Origin: Clostridia bacterium
GTDB taxonomy: Bacteria; Bacillota; Clostridia; Oscillospirales; CAG-272
Assembly (NCBI GenBank): GCA_017451915.1
Contig: JAFTNJ010000022.1
Coordinates: 1 to 61,272, forward strand
Direction: 5' to 3'
DNA: 61,272 nucleotides
The translations under genes and the position numbers were made by a program. The notes beneath the pieces are model-generated. The model worked only from the letters and a program-made list of their open reading frames with translations, was not told where the DNA came from and did not search any database. Shown one piece after another: positions 17,524 to 26,977 of this stretch. Each line of letters begins with the position of its first letter. Position 1 is the stretch's first letter.

Positions 17524-17958
17524 TTACAGCTGATCCGCGTAGGCGGTGGCCAGCTGATCACAACGCTCGTTATAGGGGTGGCCGTTGTGGCCCTTGACCC
17601 AAACCAGGGTTACCCTGTGTATGGCAAGCAGCTCCAGGAGGCGCTCCCACAGATCGGGGTTGAGGGCAGGGGAGCGGTCGGCCTTTTTCCAGCCGCGGGC
17701 CCGCCAGGATTCGGCCCAGCCAAGGGTAATGGCGTCGGTGAGGTATTTGGAGTCGGAGGTCAGGGTCACCTCACAGGGCTCCTTCAGGGCGGCAAGCGCC
17801 TCAATGGCGGCGGTTAGCTCCATGCGGTTGTTGGTGGTCATGGGCTCTCCTCCCGAGAGCTCCTTTTCCCGTCCGCCGTACACCAAAACAGCCCCCCAGC
17901 CACCCTTTCCCGGGTTGCCGCGGCAGGCACCGTCGGTGTAGATATCCACGTGCTTCAT
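17524..17958 (-). CDS. rnhA: Ribonuclease HI
   Basis: This 144-residue enzyme cleaves the RNA strand of RNA-DNA hybrids. All four catalytic acidic residues are visible: Asp9 (IYTDGAC), Glu47 (RMELTA), Asp69 (SDSKY) and Asp134 (ERCDQLA), plus His124 in KGHNGHP. They correspond to D10, E48, D70 and D134 of the E. coli enzyme. The length is that of a minimal type 1 RNase H. The start at 17958 is set by AAAGGAGG upstream. It is monocistronic from the promoter at 17997-18025. Confidence 0.96.
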   Translation of the reverse strand: MKHVDIYTDGACRGNPGKGGWGAVLVYGGREKELSGGEPMTTNNRMELTAAIEALAALKEPCEVTLTSDSKYLTDAITLGWAESWRARGWKKADRSPALNPDLWERLLELLAIHRVTLVWVKGHNGHPYNERCDQLATAYADQL

Positions 17959-17996
17959 GGAATCCCTCCTTTGCATCCTTGATCGTCAATAGCATT

Positions 17997-18025
17997 ATTA
18001 TACAATACATTTCCCCTTTTTGCAA
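17997..18025 (-). promoter_or_regulatory. Promoter of rnhA
   Basis: On the minus strand TTGCAA (18025-18020) and TATAAT (18002-17997) with a 17-base spacer. Confidence 0.75.
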
Positions 18026-18131
18026 TCGCTCGGGAGGATTTTTCTTGCCTTTTTTTCGTCTTTTTTCTGCCCGTTTCCATGAAATTTTGCAAAAACCAAA
18101 AAAATTTACATCTGTAATTTGATCAAATCTA

Positions 18132-18160
18132 TTGACTAATTGTTAAGTTTTCTTTATAAT
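18132..18160 (+). promoter_or_regulatory. Promoter of the E2-like acyltransferase gene
   Basis: TTGACT at 18132-18137 and TATAAT at 18155-18160 with a 17-base spacer. Confidence 0.8.
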
Positions 18161-18216
18161 AAATACGAATATCCACCCCGCATCCGCGGGAAACGATGAA
18201 AAAGGAAGGGTATCTT

Positions 18217-19107
18217 ATGCCGGAACAAAAGAAAAGACGCCGTCGCTTTGGCGATCGCTCCGACGGACGCAAGCTGCGTACCATCAACCCCATGAATAAA
18301 TTTATGCCGTACATCATGCCCCAGCGTTGCGATGCCTGCAACACCTATGCGGATATGTTCGACATTACCAAAACCGATAAATTCTGCCGCCAGAAGGTGA
18401 GAGAGGGCAAAACCAGCTTTGGCTTTTTGCACGTCATGCTGGCAGCCTACATCCGTATGCTTTCCCAGCGTCCTGGAGTCAACCGCTTCGTGAGCGGACA
18501 GAAGATCTATGCCAGAAACGACATTCAGATCGTCATGACCATCAAGAAAACGCTGTCCATCGAATCCCCCGATACCTGCATCAAGGTGCGGTTCAATCCC
18601 GACGATACCATTGATGAGGTGTACGAGAAATTCAATAAGGTGGTTGCCGAGGTACAGTCCAAGCCCGAGGAGGTCAACTCCTTTGATAAGCTCAATAAGC
18701 TGCTGTCTCTCATTCCCGGTCTGCTCTGCCGCTGGACGGTCAAGCTGTTGAATTTCCTGGATTATTTCGGACTCCTGCCCAAAAAGCTGCTTTGGCTCAG
18801 CCCCTTCCACGGCTCCATGATCATTACCAGCATGGGCTCCTTGGGCATTCGTCCCATCTATCATCACATTTACAACTTTGGTAACCTGCCCGTGTTCCTG
18901 GCCTACGGCGGACGTCGCTCGGTGGTTGCCTGCGATGCCGACGGCAAGGCATACACCAAAAAGTACATCGAGCTCAAGGCCGTGACCGATGAGCGCATTT
19001 GCGACGGTTATTACTATGCGTCGGCCTTCAAGCTGATCAAGCGTTACGTGGAGAACCCCGAGCTTTTGGAGACCAAGCCCGAGCAGGTGGTCGAAGACAT
19101 TGATTAA
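18217..19107 (+). CDS. Stand-alone 2-oxo acid dehydrogenase E2-like acyltransferase
   Basis: This 296-residue protein has the chloramphenicol acetyltransferase/E2 fold. It has no lipoyl or peripheral-subunit-binding domain. The fold is suggested by FGFLHVMLAAYIRMLSQRPGVNRF and the C-terminal TDERICDGYYYA, which corresponds to the catalytic DHRxxDG of E2 enzymes. Glu replaces the usual catalytic His, so normal acyl transfer is doubtful. I recall similar free-standing proteins in Lachnospiraceae and relatives. A Lys/Arg-rich N-terminus precedes the domain. AAGGAAGG sets the start at 18217. The next gene, DUF2500, follows after 21 bases. Confidence 0.75.
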   Translation: MPEQKKRRRRFGDRSDGRKLRTINPMNKFMPYIMPQRCDACNTYADMFDITKTDKFCRQKVREGKTSFGFLHVMLAAYIRMLSQRPGVNRFVSGQKIYARNDIQIVMTIKKTLSIESPDTCIKVRFNPDDTIDEVYEKFNKVVAEVQSKPEEVNSFDKLNKLLSLIPGLLCRWTVKLLNFLDYFGLLPKKLLWLSPFHGSMIITSMGSLGIRPIYHHIYNFGNLPVFLAYGGRRSVVACDADGKAYTKKYIELKAVTDERICDGYYYASAFKLIKRYVENPELLETKPEQVVEDID

Positions 19108-19128
19108 GGAAGAAAGAGAGGCTCTCCC

Positions 19129-19485
19129 ATGTCTATCGCTTTGTTTATGGGCTTTTTCTGGCTCGTTTTTGCCTTTGTATTCGGCGTAATTATTTTTACC
19201 GTCATCCGTTCCCTGACGCAATGGAATAAGAACAATCATTCCCCCCGCCTGCGCGTGGAGGCCACGGTGGTGGCAAAGCGCATGGACGTGCACCGTCATC
19301 ACCATGCAGGGGAGCATCATCACCACTCGGTGCATCAAACGTATTACGTTACCTTCCAGGTGGAGAGCGGAGATCGCATGGAGCTGATGGTGGAGGGAAG
19401 TCGGTACGGTCTGCTCGTGGAGGGCGACCGCGGAATGCTTTCCTTCCAGGGGACCCGATTCCTGGATTTTGAACGGGATTTTTAA
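19129..19485 (+). CDS. DUF2500 domain-containing membrane-anchored protein
   Basis: This 118-residue protein has one N-terminal membrane segment (residues about 5-28) followed by a small beta-rich domain with the DUF2500 pattern VEATVVAKR, TYYVTFQVESGDRMELMV and EGDRGMLSFQGTRFLDFER. A His-rich loop (HRHHHAGEHHHHS near 54-66) may bind metal. Function is unknown. It lies 21 bases after the E2-like gene and ends at a terminator. Confidence 0.85.
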   Translation: MSIALFMGFFWLVFAFVFGVIIFTVIRSLTQWNKNNHSPRLRVEATVVAKRMDVHRHHHAGEHHHHSVHQTYYVTFQVESGDRMELMVEGSRYGLLVEGDRGMLSFQGTRFLDFERDF

Positions 19486-19493
19486 TCGAATCT

Positions 19494-19537
19494 AAGAACC
19501 ACGGCCGCCCTTTTGGGATGGTCGCGGTTCTTTTTTT
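19494..19537 (+). terminator. Intrinsic terminator
   Basis: Arms AAGAACC and GGTTCTT, extended by imperfect pairing toward the loop, end in a run of seven T. Confidence 0.8.
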
Positions 19538-19547
19538 GAGTCCCCTA

Positions 19548-19576
19548 TTGACAACCGTAACGCGCTATGCTATAAT
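19548..19576 (+). promoter_or_regulatory. Consensus promoter of the ABC operon
   Basis: TTGACA at 19548-19553 and TATAAT at 19571-19576 with a 17-base spacer. Confidence 0.9.
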
Positions 19577-19704
19577 AAATTAACAATGGTACAGTTAATA
19601 CAGTTTTGACGGCTTGAAAAAATTCAAAAAATTGTGTAACCTTTGGAATTTTTTGGCGACATATTGTACGTAAGAAAAAACGATTCAACAAAGGAGGAAA
19701 GCGT

Positions 19705-20385
19705 ATGCATCGTTTTTGGAAGAAGGTCAACCGCGGACTTCTGCTGGGAGGCATCCTTTTGCTGGGTCTGGCCGTGTTCATTGCGGTCAAGGAGGCACAG
19801 TTCAAAAAGGAGATCCCTGCCATCCGGGAGAACGTGGAGGGCTGTATGCAGGAGCTGTTGGAGATCAACCTCACCCCCGAAGGGGTGGAGCCCGGAGATT
19901 ACCTCACCGAGGAGCAAAGGGCCGAGTGCCGTGCCGCCCTGGAGGCCTGGTTTGATCGCTACTGGGATCCCTCGTCGATCGACGAGCAGGTGGAGTTTTG
20001 TGACGCCGACGAGCTTCGCTCCCGCTATCTGGCCGTGCTGGAGGAGATGGTGCTGGACTGCTACTATGACGTGCAGTTTTCCATCACCGATCAGGACATT
20101 GACGTGGTGCCCAGCGGGCCGGATTACGCCACCGTAAGTTTGTTTTCCGACACCGTAAAGGCTACGTATCGGGGCTTTACCGCCGATAGCCTGTTCCTCA
20201 GTCAGCGCAACGTGTACGTTGAGATCGAGGAGGGGGAGGTCTGCGACCCCACCGTGTTCGAGGGAGTGTATAACGTTCACGCCCAGATCGAATTCAAGCG
20301 GGTCAACGGGGAGTGGAAGATCGTTGGCTTTGTCGGCAATGCCTGGCATCGGAATTCCCATACCAAGGAAGGGGTGAGCGCATGA
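19705..20385 (+). CDS. Membrane-anchored protein of an ABC transporter operon, unknown family
   Basis: I do not recognise this 226-residue protein. One membrane segment is at residues about 11-28, and the rest is predicted outside as an acidic domain with Cys47, Cys72, Cys95, Cys115 and Cys177 or near. It is the first gene of an operon with an ABC-2 transporter, its stop overlaps the ATPase start (ATGA), and AAAGGAGG precedes its ATG. Position suggests an accessory or sensor of the transporter; this is inference. Confidence 0.7.
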   Translation: MHRFWKKVNRGLLLGGILLLGLAVFIAVKEAQFKKEIPAIRENVEGCMQELLEINLTPEGVEPGDYLTEEQRAECRAALEAWFDRYWDPSSIDEQVEFCDADELRSRYLAVLEEMVLDCYYDVQFSITDQDIDVVPSGPDYATVSLFSDTVKATYRGFTADSLFLSQRNVYVEIEEGEVCDPTVFEGVYNVHAQIEFKRVNGEWKIVGFVGNAWHRNSHTKEGVSA

Positions 20386-21332
20386 GCAACGTGGTATTGC
20401 ACATTGAGCATTTGAATAAGACCCTGGGCAAGCGGCAGATCCTGCACGACATCTCCTTTGATACCTACGCCGGGGAGGTCTTTGGGTTCTTAGGACCCAA
20501 CGGTGCGGGAAAAACCACTACCATCAAGATCGCCGCAGGCCTTTTGACCCTGGACGAGGGGGAGATCTCGATCTGCGGCTTTGATATGCGTCGGCAATTC
20601 GAGCAGGCCATGGCCCAGGTGGGGGGAATCGTGGAGAATCCCGAGTTCTATAAGTATATGACGGGGCTGGAAAATCTTCGCCTGTACGCCAATATGCGGG
20701 AGGGGGTCACCGAGGAGCGCATCCGTGAGGTGGTGCATCTGGTGGGCCTGGACAACCGCATCGGCGAAAAGGTGGGACGCTATTCCCTGGGTATGCGTCA
20801 GCGCTTGGGCGTGGCGCAGGCCATCCTGCATCGCCCTCGATTGCTGATTTTGGATGAGCCCACCAACGGGCTGGATCCCGCTGGTATCAAGGATCTGCGA
20901 GATATTTTAAAATCCCTGGCCCATGAGGAAGGGGTGGCGGTCATGGTGTCCAGCCATCTGATGAGCGAAATGGAGCTGATGTGCGACCGCGTGGGCGTGA
21001 TCGTCAACGGACGGCTGCACAGCGTGCACACCATTGAGGAAATGGTGGCTGCGGCGGCGCCCGATCACGCCGAGTACCTCATTTCGGTCAACGATCCCCA
21101 ACGGGGGATGGCCCTCCTGGAGGGCATGGCGGTGGAGTCGCATCTCACCGAGCAGGGGCTTTTGAACGTGGTTCTGGCGGGAGAGCAGGTGGAGGAACGC
21201 CTGGCCGAGATCAACCGCGCCTTGGTCACCGAGGGGCTTTCCCTCTACACGGTGTCCAAAAAGGAGAACCGAAAGCTGGAGGACGTATTCATTGAATTGA
21301 CGCAAGCAGAGGGAGGTGGACAGATTGCGTAA
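20382..21332 (+). CDS. ABC transporter ATP-binding protein
   Basis: This 316-residue ATPase has Walker A GPNGAGKT at residues 38-45, the signature YSLGMRQRLGVAQAI near 128-142, Walker B LLILDEP near 151-157 and a C-terminal extension of about 90 residues, as in bacitracin/lantibiotic-type (BcrA) ATPases. The start at 20382 follows AAGGAAGG and overlaps the preceding stop. With the next gene it forms an ABC-2 transporter whose substrate is unknown. Confidence 0.92.
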   Translation: MSNVVLHIEHLNKTLGKRQILHDISFDTYAGEVFGFLGPNGAGKTTTIKIAAGLLTLDEGEISICGFDMRRQFEQAMAQVGGIVENPEFYKYMTGLENLRLYANMREGVTEERIREVVHLVGLDNRIGEKVGRYSLGMRQRLGVAQAILHRPRLLILDEPTNGLDPAGIKDLRDILKSLAHEEGVAVMVSSHLMSEMELMCDRVGVIVNGRLHSVHTIEEMVAAAAPDHAEYLISVNDPQRGMALLEGMAVESHLTEQGLLNVVLAGEQVEERLAEINRALVTEGLSLYTVSKKENRKLEDVFIELTQAEGGGQIA

Positions 21333-22743
21333 GTTCTTTCGACTGATGAAAAACGAGTGGAGAAAGCAGCTCCGCAAAAAAGCAACCTGGGTCATGCTCA
21401 TTCTTTTGGCAATCTGCGCCGTGGGCTATAGCCTGATCGTGGTACAGGATACCAAAACGCGTTATGGGGGTTACTACGATTACTACACTCTGGAGGAGGA
21501 TTGCCAGGATCGCATCAAGGAATACAGCCAATTCGTGGACGAGGTGGATGCCAACGGCGAGCTTACCGAGTTTGCCCTGGAATGTCGCCGCACGGTGGAA
21601 TACTGTGAGTTTCTGATTTCCATTGGTGCCACCTGGGACGATTGGCGCTACACCGAGGGCCTGACCGACGCTATGCTGGATGCTAAAGGACTTGGGGACG
21701 AGGCGACCTATCTCCGTTTGCGCTCGATTCTGGAGGAAAAGGACGTCAAGGGCTATTTCACCTTCATGAAGGAGCAGGCCGCCGAGACCTACGCTCATGA
21801 TCCCGAGCGTCTTGCTATTGAGACGGCGCACTACGATTACTGCATTGCCCACGGTCTGCAGCCCACCACCCGGGATTGGCGCTTTCAGCAGATCTCGGTG
21901 GTTACCACCAGCAAGAGCGCGATCCTGTTGTTGGAGCGCTCCCGGGATAGAGGGGAGCAGATCGACGAGGCCTCTTTGGAAAAGGCCAGAAATCAACTGG
22001 CGGTGGCCGAATACCGCCTGGAGCACGATCTGGAAACCAATCCCGAGGAATGTCTGGAGGCCGGGTTGATGGAGGGATACAGCAATGAGAGCTCCTTCTG
22101 GAGCGCCATGGCCGCCTCCGACGATCTGGTCACCGCCATCGGCGTGTTCCTTATCGTCATCGCGGGGAGCATCGTTGCCAACGAGTTTTCCCAGGGCACC
22201 ATTAAGTTCTTGCTGATCAATCCCGTCAAGCGTTGGAAGCTGTTGATGGCAAAATACGCCACCGTGCTCACCTTTGGCGCACTGATGACCCTGGTGCTGT
22301 TTGTTTTTTCCTTCCTGACCGCGCTGCTCTTTGGAGATGCCTCTCACGTCACGGCTCCCATTGTGACCGCGGAGCAGGGCGTGGTGCATACCCAATCTCC
22401 CATGGCGCAGGTGCTGCTGCAGTATCTGCTGGCCGGCGTAGAGATACTGGTCATGTCCACCATGGCCTTTGCCATTTCCACCCTCATGCGGGGCTCGGCC
22501 CTGGCCATTGGCATCAGCTTGTTCTCCATGCTCAGCGGATCCCTGCTGGTGATGCTGCTGCAGTCCTTTGAGTTGGATTGGGGAAGATACCTTCTGTTTG
22601 CCAACCTGGATCTGGACGCCATTGCCCAGGGGGCTTCCATGTTCCCACACCATTCTCTTGGTACCGCTCTGGTCATCGTGATCCTCCACATGGTGGTCTT
22701 TCTTTGGACCGCGCTGGACGGATTCGTGCGCCGGGAGGTGTAA
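21325..22743 (+). CDS. ABC-2 family transporter permease
   Basis: This roughly 472-residue membrane protein has a membrane segment near residues 20-40, a long extracellular-looking acidic and Tyr-rich domain (about 45-255), and five more membrane segments between 265 and 470. The layout fits BcrB/ABC-2 permeases with a large soluble loop. The start is uncertain: TTG at 21325 is best spaced from GGGAGGTGG, GTG at 21316 is possible and ATG at 21346 is a third choice. It overlaps the ATPase stop. The operon ends at the terminator at 22781. Confidence 0.85.
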   Translation: MRKFFRLMKNEWRKQLRKKATWVMLILLAICAVGYSLIVVQDTKTRYGGYYDYYTLEEDCQDRIKEYSQFVDEVDANGELTEFALECRRTVEYCEFLISIGATWDDWRYTEGLTDAMLDAKGLGDEATYLRLRSILEEKDVKGYFTFMKEQAAETYAHDPERLAIETAHYDYCIAHGLQPTTRDWRFQQISVVTTSKSAILLLERSRDRGEQIDEASLEKARNQLAVAEYRLEHDLETNPEECLEAGLMEGYSNESSFWSAMAASDDLVTAIGVFLIVIAGSIVANEFSQGTIKFLLINPVKRWKLLMAKYATVLTFGALMTLVLFVFSFLTALLFGDASHVTAPIVTAEQGVVHTQSPMAQVLLQYLLAGVEILVMSTMAFAISTLMRGSALAIGISLFSMLSGSLLVMLLQSFELDWGRYLLFANLDLDAIAQGASMFPHHSLGTALVIVILHMVVFLWTALDGFVRREV

Positions 22744-22780
22744 CAAAAGGACCCGCGTCCGGGATTTTTGATTTTCTTTC

Positions 22781-22826
22781 GGGGTGTCCCCAATGCTTTT
22801 TGCATTGAGGATGCCCCTTTTTTTAT
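22781..22826 (+). terminator. Intrinsic terminator of the ABC operon
   Basis: A stem formed by GGGGTGTCCCCAATGC and GCATTGAGGATGCCCC, with few mismatches, is followed by a run of T. Confidence 0.85.
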
Positions 22827-22875
22827 ATTCTCTAAATAAAAATGGTAAAAAAATTGTAAAATATGGGCGTAAGTG

Positions 22876-22912
22876 TTTACAAACGAAAAAAAGTATGCTA
22901 TACTTTTATAAT
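22876..22912 (+). promoter_or_regulatory. Promoter region of gdpP
   Basis: TTTACA at 22876-22881 with TATACT at 22899-22904 (17-base spacer) is followed at once by TATAAT at 22907-22912, giving two candidate -10 boxes. A leader of about 110 bases precedes the start codon. Confidence 0.65.
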
Positions 22913-23024
22913 AGGGTAATTGTGCAACCTTTTGGATGTACCGACCCGAACTCCGAGAATAACGAAGGGTCCAAATCCCCCTTCGATGAACCTTGTTTGC
23001 TTTGGAAAGGAGGAGTATGATACT

Positions 23025-25136
23025 ATGCAAGACAAACGAAAAACCATCTATCGAACCGATCTGCGCCCGGCGTTGATCACCTCGTCGGTCGTTGGCCTGA
23101 TCCTGCTGGTTATGGGTCTTGGAATCCCGTTTTTGGTCAACGAGGAGCAGGTGCTTTCTTTTGAACTGGCGATCCTGGGTGTGTATATCGTTGTGGTGGG
23201 CAGTATTCTGGCGGCCTATCTGGTTCGTTACCGCCGCATCAGCCTTGCCAACGATGCGGCACGTCAGCTGTCTACCGAGATCGGGGATATGTTCCGTTAC
23301 GTGGTGGACGTGCCCTACGCCATCGTCAATGAGGAGGGCGTGGTGCGCCTGGTGAGCGGTGCCCTGCAGGAGATATTGCAGCTGCGGTCCCCCATTTGCA
23401 ACCTTCCCTTGGGAGGCTTTTGCTCGATCCCCATGAAGGACATCATTGCCTATGCGCAAAACGGCGGACCTGTAAAGGACATCACCGTTACCGAGGATGG
23501 GGTGCCCATTGACAACAGCAAGCCCATGCTTTGCGAGATCGACGGAAAGAAATACGCGCTTCAATGCTATATTTTCCGCTCGGCAGGGAAGGAATACTAC
23601 TTTGTGATGTTCAACGACACCACCGAGCTTTTGGAGATCCGCCAAAAGAAATATCGGGAGGAGCCGGTGGTGGCGTATATCGTCATCGACAGCCTCCAGG
23701 AGCTGGCACAGTACATCCGCGTCAGCTACCGTACCGCGGTGAGCGAGATCGAGCTTAAGCTCAAGGAGTGGGCGGCAAGCTTTGGCGGTATGCTGCGGGA
23801 ATACGAGCGGGAAAAATACCTGCTGATCTTCCATCGCGAGGCGTTGGACAAGTGCATTGAGAACAAGTTCAATATTTTGGACATCGTCCGTGGCATCAAG
23901 CTGGGGGACAATAGCTTCCCCGTTACCATTTCCATCGGCGTTGGCGCGGTGGACGGTAGCTTTGAGGATAAAGAGCGGGCGGCCAGTGACGCCTTGGATA
24001 TTGCTCTGCAAAAGGGCGGCGACCAGGTGGCGGTAAACGACGGAAAGTCCATCACCCCCTACGGCGGTCGGGTCAATACCATGTACGGCTCTACCACCAT
24101 TACCTCCCGCGTCAATTCCACCCATCTTTGCAAGCTCTTCCGCGAGGCGGGTAACGTGCTGATTATGGGTCACCGCGCTCCCGACTACGATTCCATCGGC
24201 TCCTGCGTGGGTCTGGCACGTTTGGCCATCTGCGCGCGGAACGGGGATTTCTCCAAGATCCGCATCGTGGTCAATCGCGATCACCTGAACTTCCGTACCT
24301 GCTACGATCTGCTGGCGCACCTGCCCGAGTACCGTTCCATGTTCGTTGGAGGCGACACCGCGCTGGACGCCGTGCGCTCGGATACCCTGTTGGTAATGAC
24401 CGACGTCAACAACGTCTATAACACCGAAACGCCGCGGTTGCTCAAGTGCGTGAAGAACATCGTGATCGTCGACCACCACCGTCGGCAGGATCAGCTGTAC
24501 GATTTCAAGCCCTTGATGACCTACATTCGTCCCGCCGTTGCTGCCGCCAGCGAGCTGGTGAGCGAGATGCTGGAGTTCAGCCCCTACCGGAGCGCGCTGC
24601 TCAAGGAGGAGGCCAACCTGATGCTGGCGGGCCTGATGCTGGACACCAAGAACTTTACCCAGAGCGCGGGAATGCAGACCTTCTCGGCCGTGCACTATCT
24701 CTACGAGCGCGGCGCCCACGCCAATACCATCCGCACCTTCTTTACCGAGTCCATGTCCAACCTCTTTACGGCCTGCGATATTGACAGCCGCACCCGTACC
24801 TATCGGGAAAAGATCGCCCTCACCTGGTTGAGCGTGGATCATCCCGCCACCGAGGAGGATAACATTGCCGTGGCCAAGGCGGCGGACAAGCTGATGACCA
24901 TTGCCGGCATCGAGGCGTCCTTTGCTCTGCTTCGCGCCGACAGCACCGTCACCATTTCCGCCCGCTCCAGAGATAAGATCAACGTGCAGATCATCATGCA
25001 ACGCCTGGGCGGCGGCGGTCACTTTGACATGGCCGGCACCAAGCTGACGCATACCACTCTGGAAACGGCCTGTATGCAGCTGAAAACGGTACTGGACGAG
25101 TATCTGGATAACGAGTACGAAACCACCGTGCGCTAA
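23025..25136 (+). CDS. gdpP: Cyclic-di-AMP phosphodiesterase GdpP (DHH family)
   Basis: This 703-residue protein hydrolyses cyclic-di-AMP, the messenger that controls potassium and osmotic balance. Two membrane segments are at about 20-65. A PAS domain follows (90-190), then a degenerate GGDEF domain (230-330, no GGDEF motif seen), then DHH/DHHA1 domains. The DHH metal site is visible: PDYDSIG near 384, TDVN near 463, VDHH near 481, and GGGGHFDMAG near 663. The usual length is about 650-680. The start at 23025 is set by AAAGGAGG. It opens the gdpP-rplI-dnaB-tilS-hpt-ftsH operon. Confidence 0.94.
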   Translation: MQDKRKTIYRTDLRPALITSSVVGLILLVMGLGIPFLVNEEQVLSFELAILGVYIVVVGSILAAYLVRYRRISLANDAARQLSTEIGDMFRYVVDVPYAIVNEEGVVRLVSGALQEILQLRSPICNLPLGGFCSIPMKDIIAYAQNGGPVKDITVTEDGVPIDNSKPMLCEIDGKKYALQCYIFRSAGKEYYFVMFNDTTELLEIRQKKYREEPVVAYIVIDSLQELAQYIRVSYRTAVSEIELKLKEWAASFGGMLREYEREKYLLIFHREALDKCIENKFNILDIVRGIKLGDNSFPVTISIGVGAVDGSFEDKERAASDALDIALQKGGDQVAVNDGKSITPYGGRVNTMYGSTTITSRVNSTHLCKLFREAGNVLIMGHRAPDYDSIGSCVGLARLAICARNGDFSKIRIVVNRDHLNFRTCYDLLAHLPEYRSMFVGGDTALDAVRSDTLLVMTDVNNVYNTETPRLLKCVKNIVIVDHHRRQDQLYDFKPLMTYIRPAVAAASELVSEMLEFSPYRSALLKEEANLMLAGLMLDTKNFTQSAGMQTFSAVHYLYERGAHANTIRTFFTESMSNLFTACDIDSRTRTYREKIALTWLSVDHPATEEDNIAVAKAADKLMTIAGIEASFALLRADSTVTISARSRDKINVQIIMQRLGGGGHFDMAGTKLTHTTLETACMQLKTVLDEYLDNEYETTVR

Positions 25137-25186
25137 CGCACGGAATTACCATTACAATTCCCAATAGAAAACGGAGAGAGAACACC

Positions 25187-25633
25187 ATGAAAGTAATTTT
25201 GCTTGCTGACGTTAAGGGTCAGGGAAAAAAGAACGACGTGATCGAGGTATCCGACGGCTACGGTAAGAATTTTTTGATTCCCCGTAAGCTGGCAAAGCCT
25301 GCGGATGCCCAGTCCTTAAATGACGTAAAGGTCAAGGAGGCGGCACGCCTGTACCGCATTGAGACCGAAAAGAAGGAGGCTCTGGCTCTGGCCGAGACGC
25401 TGAAGGGGATCCTGGTAAAGATTCCCGCGTCCAGCGGTGCTGACGGCCGTTTGTACGGCTCGGTAACCACCAAGGACATTGTGGAAAAGCTGCAGGCCGA
25501 CCACAAGATCGTTCTGGATAAGCGCAAGCTGGTGCTCAGCGACCCCATCAAGGCATACGGCAAGTATGAGGTGGAGGTCAAGCTTTACACCGAGGTCAGC
25601 GGAAAGATCAACGTTCTTGTTTGCGAGAAATAA
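25187..25633 (+). CDS. rplI: Large ribosomal subunit protein bL9
   Basis: This 148-residue protein is bL9, which binds 23S rRNA near the L1 stalk. The N-terminal signature MKVILLADVKGQGKKNDVIEVSDGYGKNFL is followed by the connecting helix and the C-terminal domain. The length is typical. GGAGAGAG lies upstream. It sits three bases before dnaB, the usual clostridial arrangement. Confidence 0.97.
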   Translation: MKVILLADVKGQGKKNDVIEVSDGYGKNFLIPRKLAKPADAQSLNDVKVKEAARLYRIETEKKEALALAETLKGILVKIPASSGADGRLYGSVTTKDIVEKLQADHKIVLDKRKLVLSDPIKAYGKYEVEVKLYTEVSGKINVLVCEK

Positions 25634-25636
25634 GCC

Positions 25637-26977
25637 ATGCAGGACGAATTGATTCGAAAATTGCCCTTCTCCATGCCGGCGGAGCAGTCCCTGCTCGGCT
25701 CGGTTCTCATCGATCCCGCTTCTCTTACCGAGATCGCGGGTCTGATCCACGAAGGGGATTTTTATCTCACCGAGCATCGGCAGATCTATCTTGCCATGCT
25801 GGAGCTCTTCCGCGCCAACAATGAGATCGACGTGGTCACCCTCATCGATATGCTGGTGGTCAAGGGCATTTACGATAAGTCGGGCGGTGAGGATTACATC
25901 CGCACCCTGACCGAGGTGGTGCCCGATGCCCTGAACATCAAGGACTACGCCCGCATCGTTAAGGAAAAGAGTGTTTTGCGTCAGCTCATCGACGCCTGCG
26001 GAACCATTTCCGAGGCCGCCTATTCCGAGCAGGAGGCGGTGACCTCGATTCTGGATCACGCCGAGAATCTGATCTTCAATATCGCCCAGGGAAGGGACAC
26101 CAAGAACTTCCGTCACATCCGTGACGTTCTCAAGGACGTGTACGGCCATTTGCACGAGCTGAACACCAACAAGGAAGCCACCCAGGGTACCCGCACGGGC
26201 TTTTCTGCCCTTGACCGCGTGTTGGCGGGAATGGGAAAGAGCGACCTGGTGCTGGTGGGTGCCCGTCCCGGTATGGGTAAGACCTCCTTTGCGCTGAACG
26301 TAGCCACCAACGTGGCAAAGCAGACCAAAAAGGCGGTCTGCATCTTCTCTTTGGAAATGTCGGCAGATCAGCTGGTCAACCGCGTGTTGGCAAGTGAGGC
26401 CCTGGTCAACAGCTACGCGCTGCGTACGGGTGAGCTTAAGCCCGAGGATTGGGAGCATCTTGCCGTGGCGGCGGGAGAGCTTGCCGGATGTGATATCCTG
26501 ATCGACGACACCTCGGGTATGACGGTAACCGCCATGAAGGCAAAGCTGCGCCGCGTGCAAAATCTTGGCCTGGTGGTCATCGACTACCTGGGTCTGATGC
26601 AGGGCGACGGACACCGGGATAACCGTGTGCAGGAGGTTTCGGAGATCTCCCGTTCGCTGAAGATCATGGCCAAGGAGCTGATGGTTCCCGTCATCTGCTG
26701 TGCTCAGCTGTCCCGTGGACCCGAGTCGCGCCAGGGCAATAAGCCCATGCTTTCCGACCTTCGAGATTCGGGTGCCATCGAGCAGGACGCCGATACGGTT
26801 ATTTTCCTTTACCGAAGCGAATACTATAAAACCGATGAGGCGGCCAATCAGGACACCAGTATTGCCGAGATCATCATTGCCAAAAACCGTCACGGCTCCA
26901 CGGGCACCGTAAATATGGGCTGGAACGGTCAGTTTACCAAATTTATCACGATCGAAAACGATCAGGAAGCCGAATAA
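25637..26977 (+). CDS. dnaB: Replicative DNA helicase DnaB
   Basis: This 446-residue hexameric helicase unwinds DNA ahead of the replication fork. The N-terminal domain (PAEQSLLGSVLIDP, residues about 12-115) is followed by the RecA-like helicase domain. Walker A is GARPGMGKTSF near 209-219, Walker B region is LVVIDYLGLMQ near 313-323, and SLEMS and GAIEQDAD are also present. The length is standard, with no intein. Three bases separate it from rplI, and its stop overlaps the tilS start (TAATG). Confidence 0.97.
   Translation: MQDELIRKLPFSMPAEQSLLGSVLIDPASLTEIAGLIHEGDFYLTEHRQIYLAMLELFRANNEIDVVTLIDMLVVKGIYDKSGGEDYIRTLTEVVPDALNIKDYARIVKEKSVLRQLIDACGTISEAAYSEQEAVTSILDHAENLIFNIAQGRDTKNFRHIRDVLKDVYGHLHELNTNKEATQGTRTGFSALDRVLAGMGKSDLVLVGARPGMGKTSFALNVATNVAKQTKKAVCIFSLEMSADQLVNRVLASEALVNSYALRTGELKPEDWEHLAVAAGELAGCDILIDDTSGMTVTAMKAKLRRVQNLGLVVIDYLGLMQGDGHRDNRVQEVSEISRSLKIMAKELMVPVICCAQLSRGPESRQGNKPMLSDLRDSGAIEQDADTVIFLYRSEYYKTDEAANQDTSIAEIIIAKNRHGSTGTVNMGWNGQFTKFITIENDQEAE

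Noticed and set aside
22344-25052. A 902-codon open frame on the minus strand across gdpP
   Set aside because: It is the shadow of gdpP and the permease; composition is His/Gln/Gly-rich and it resembles no family.
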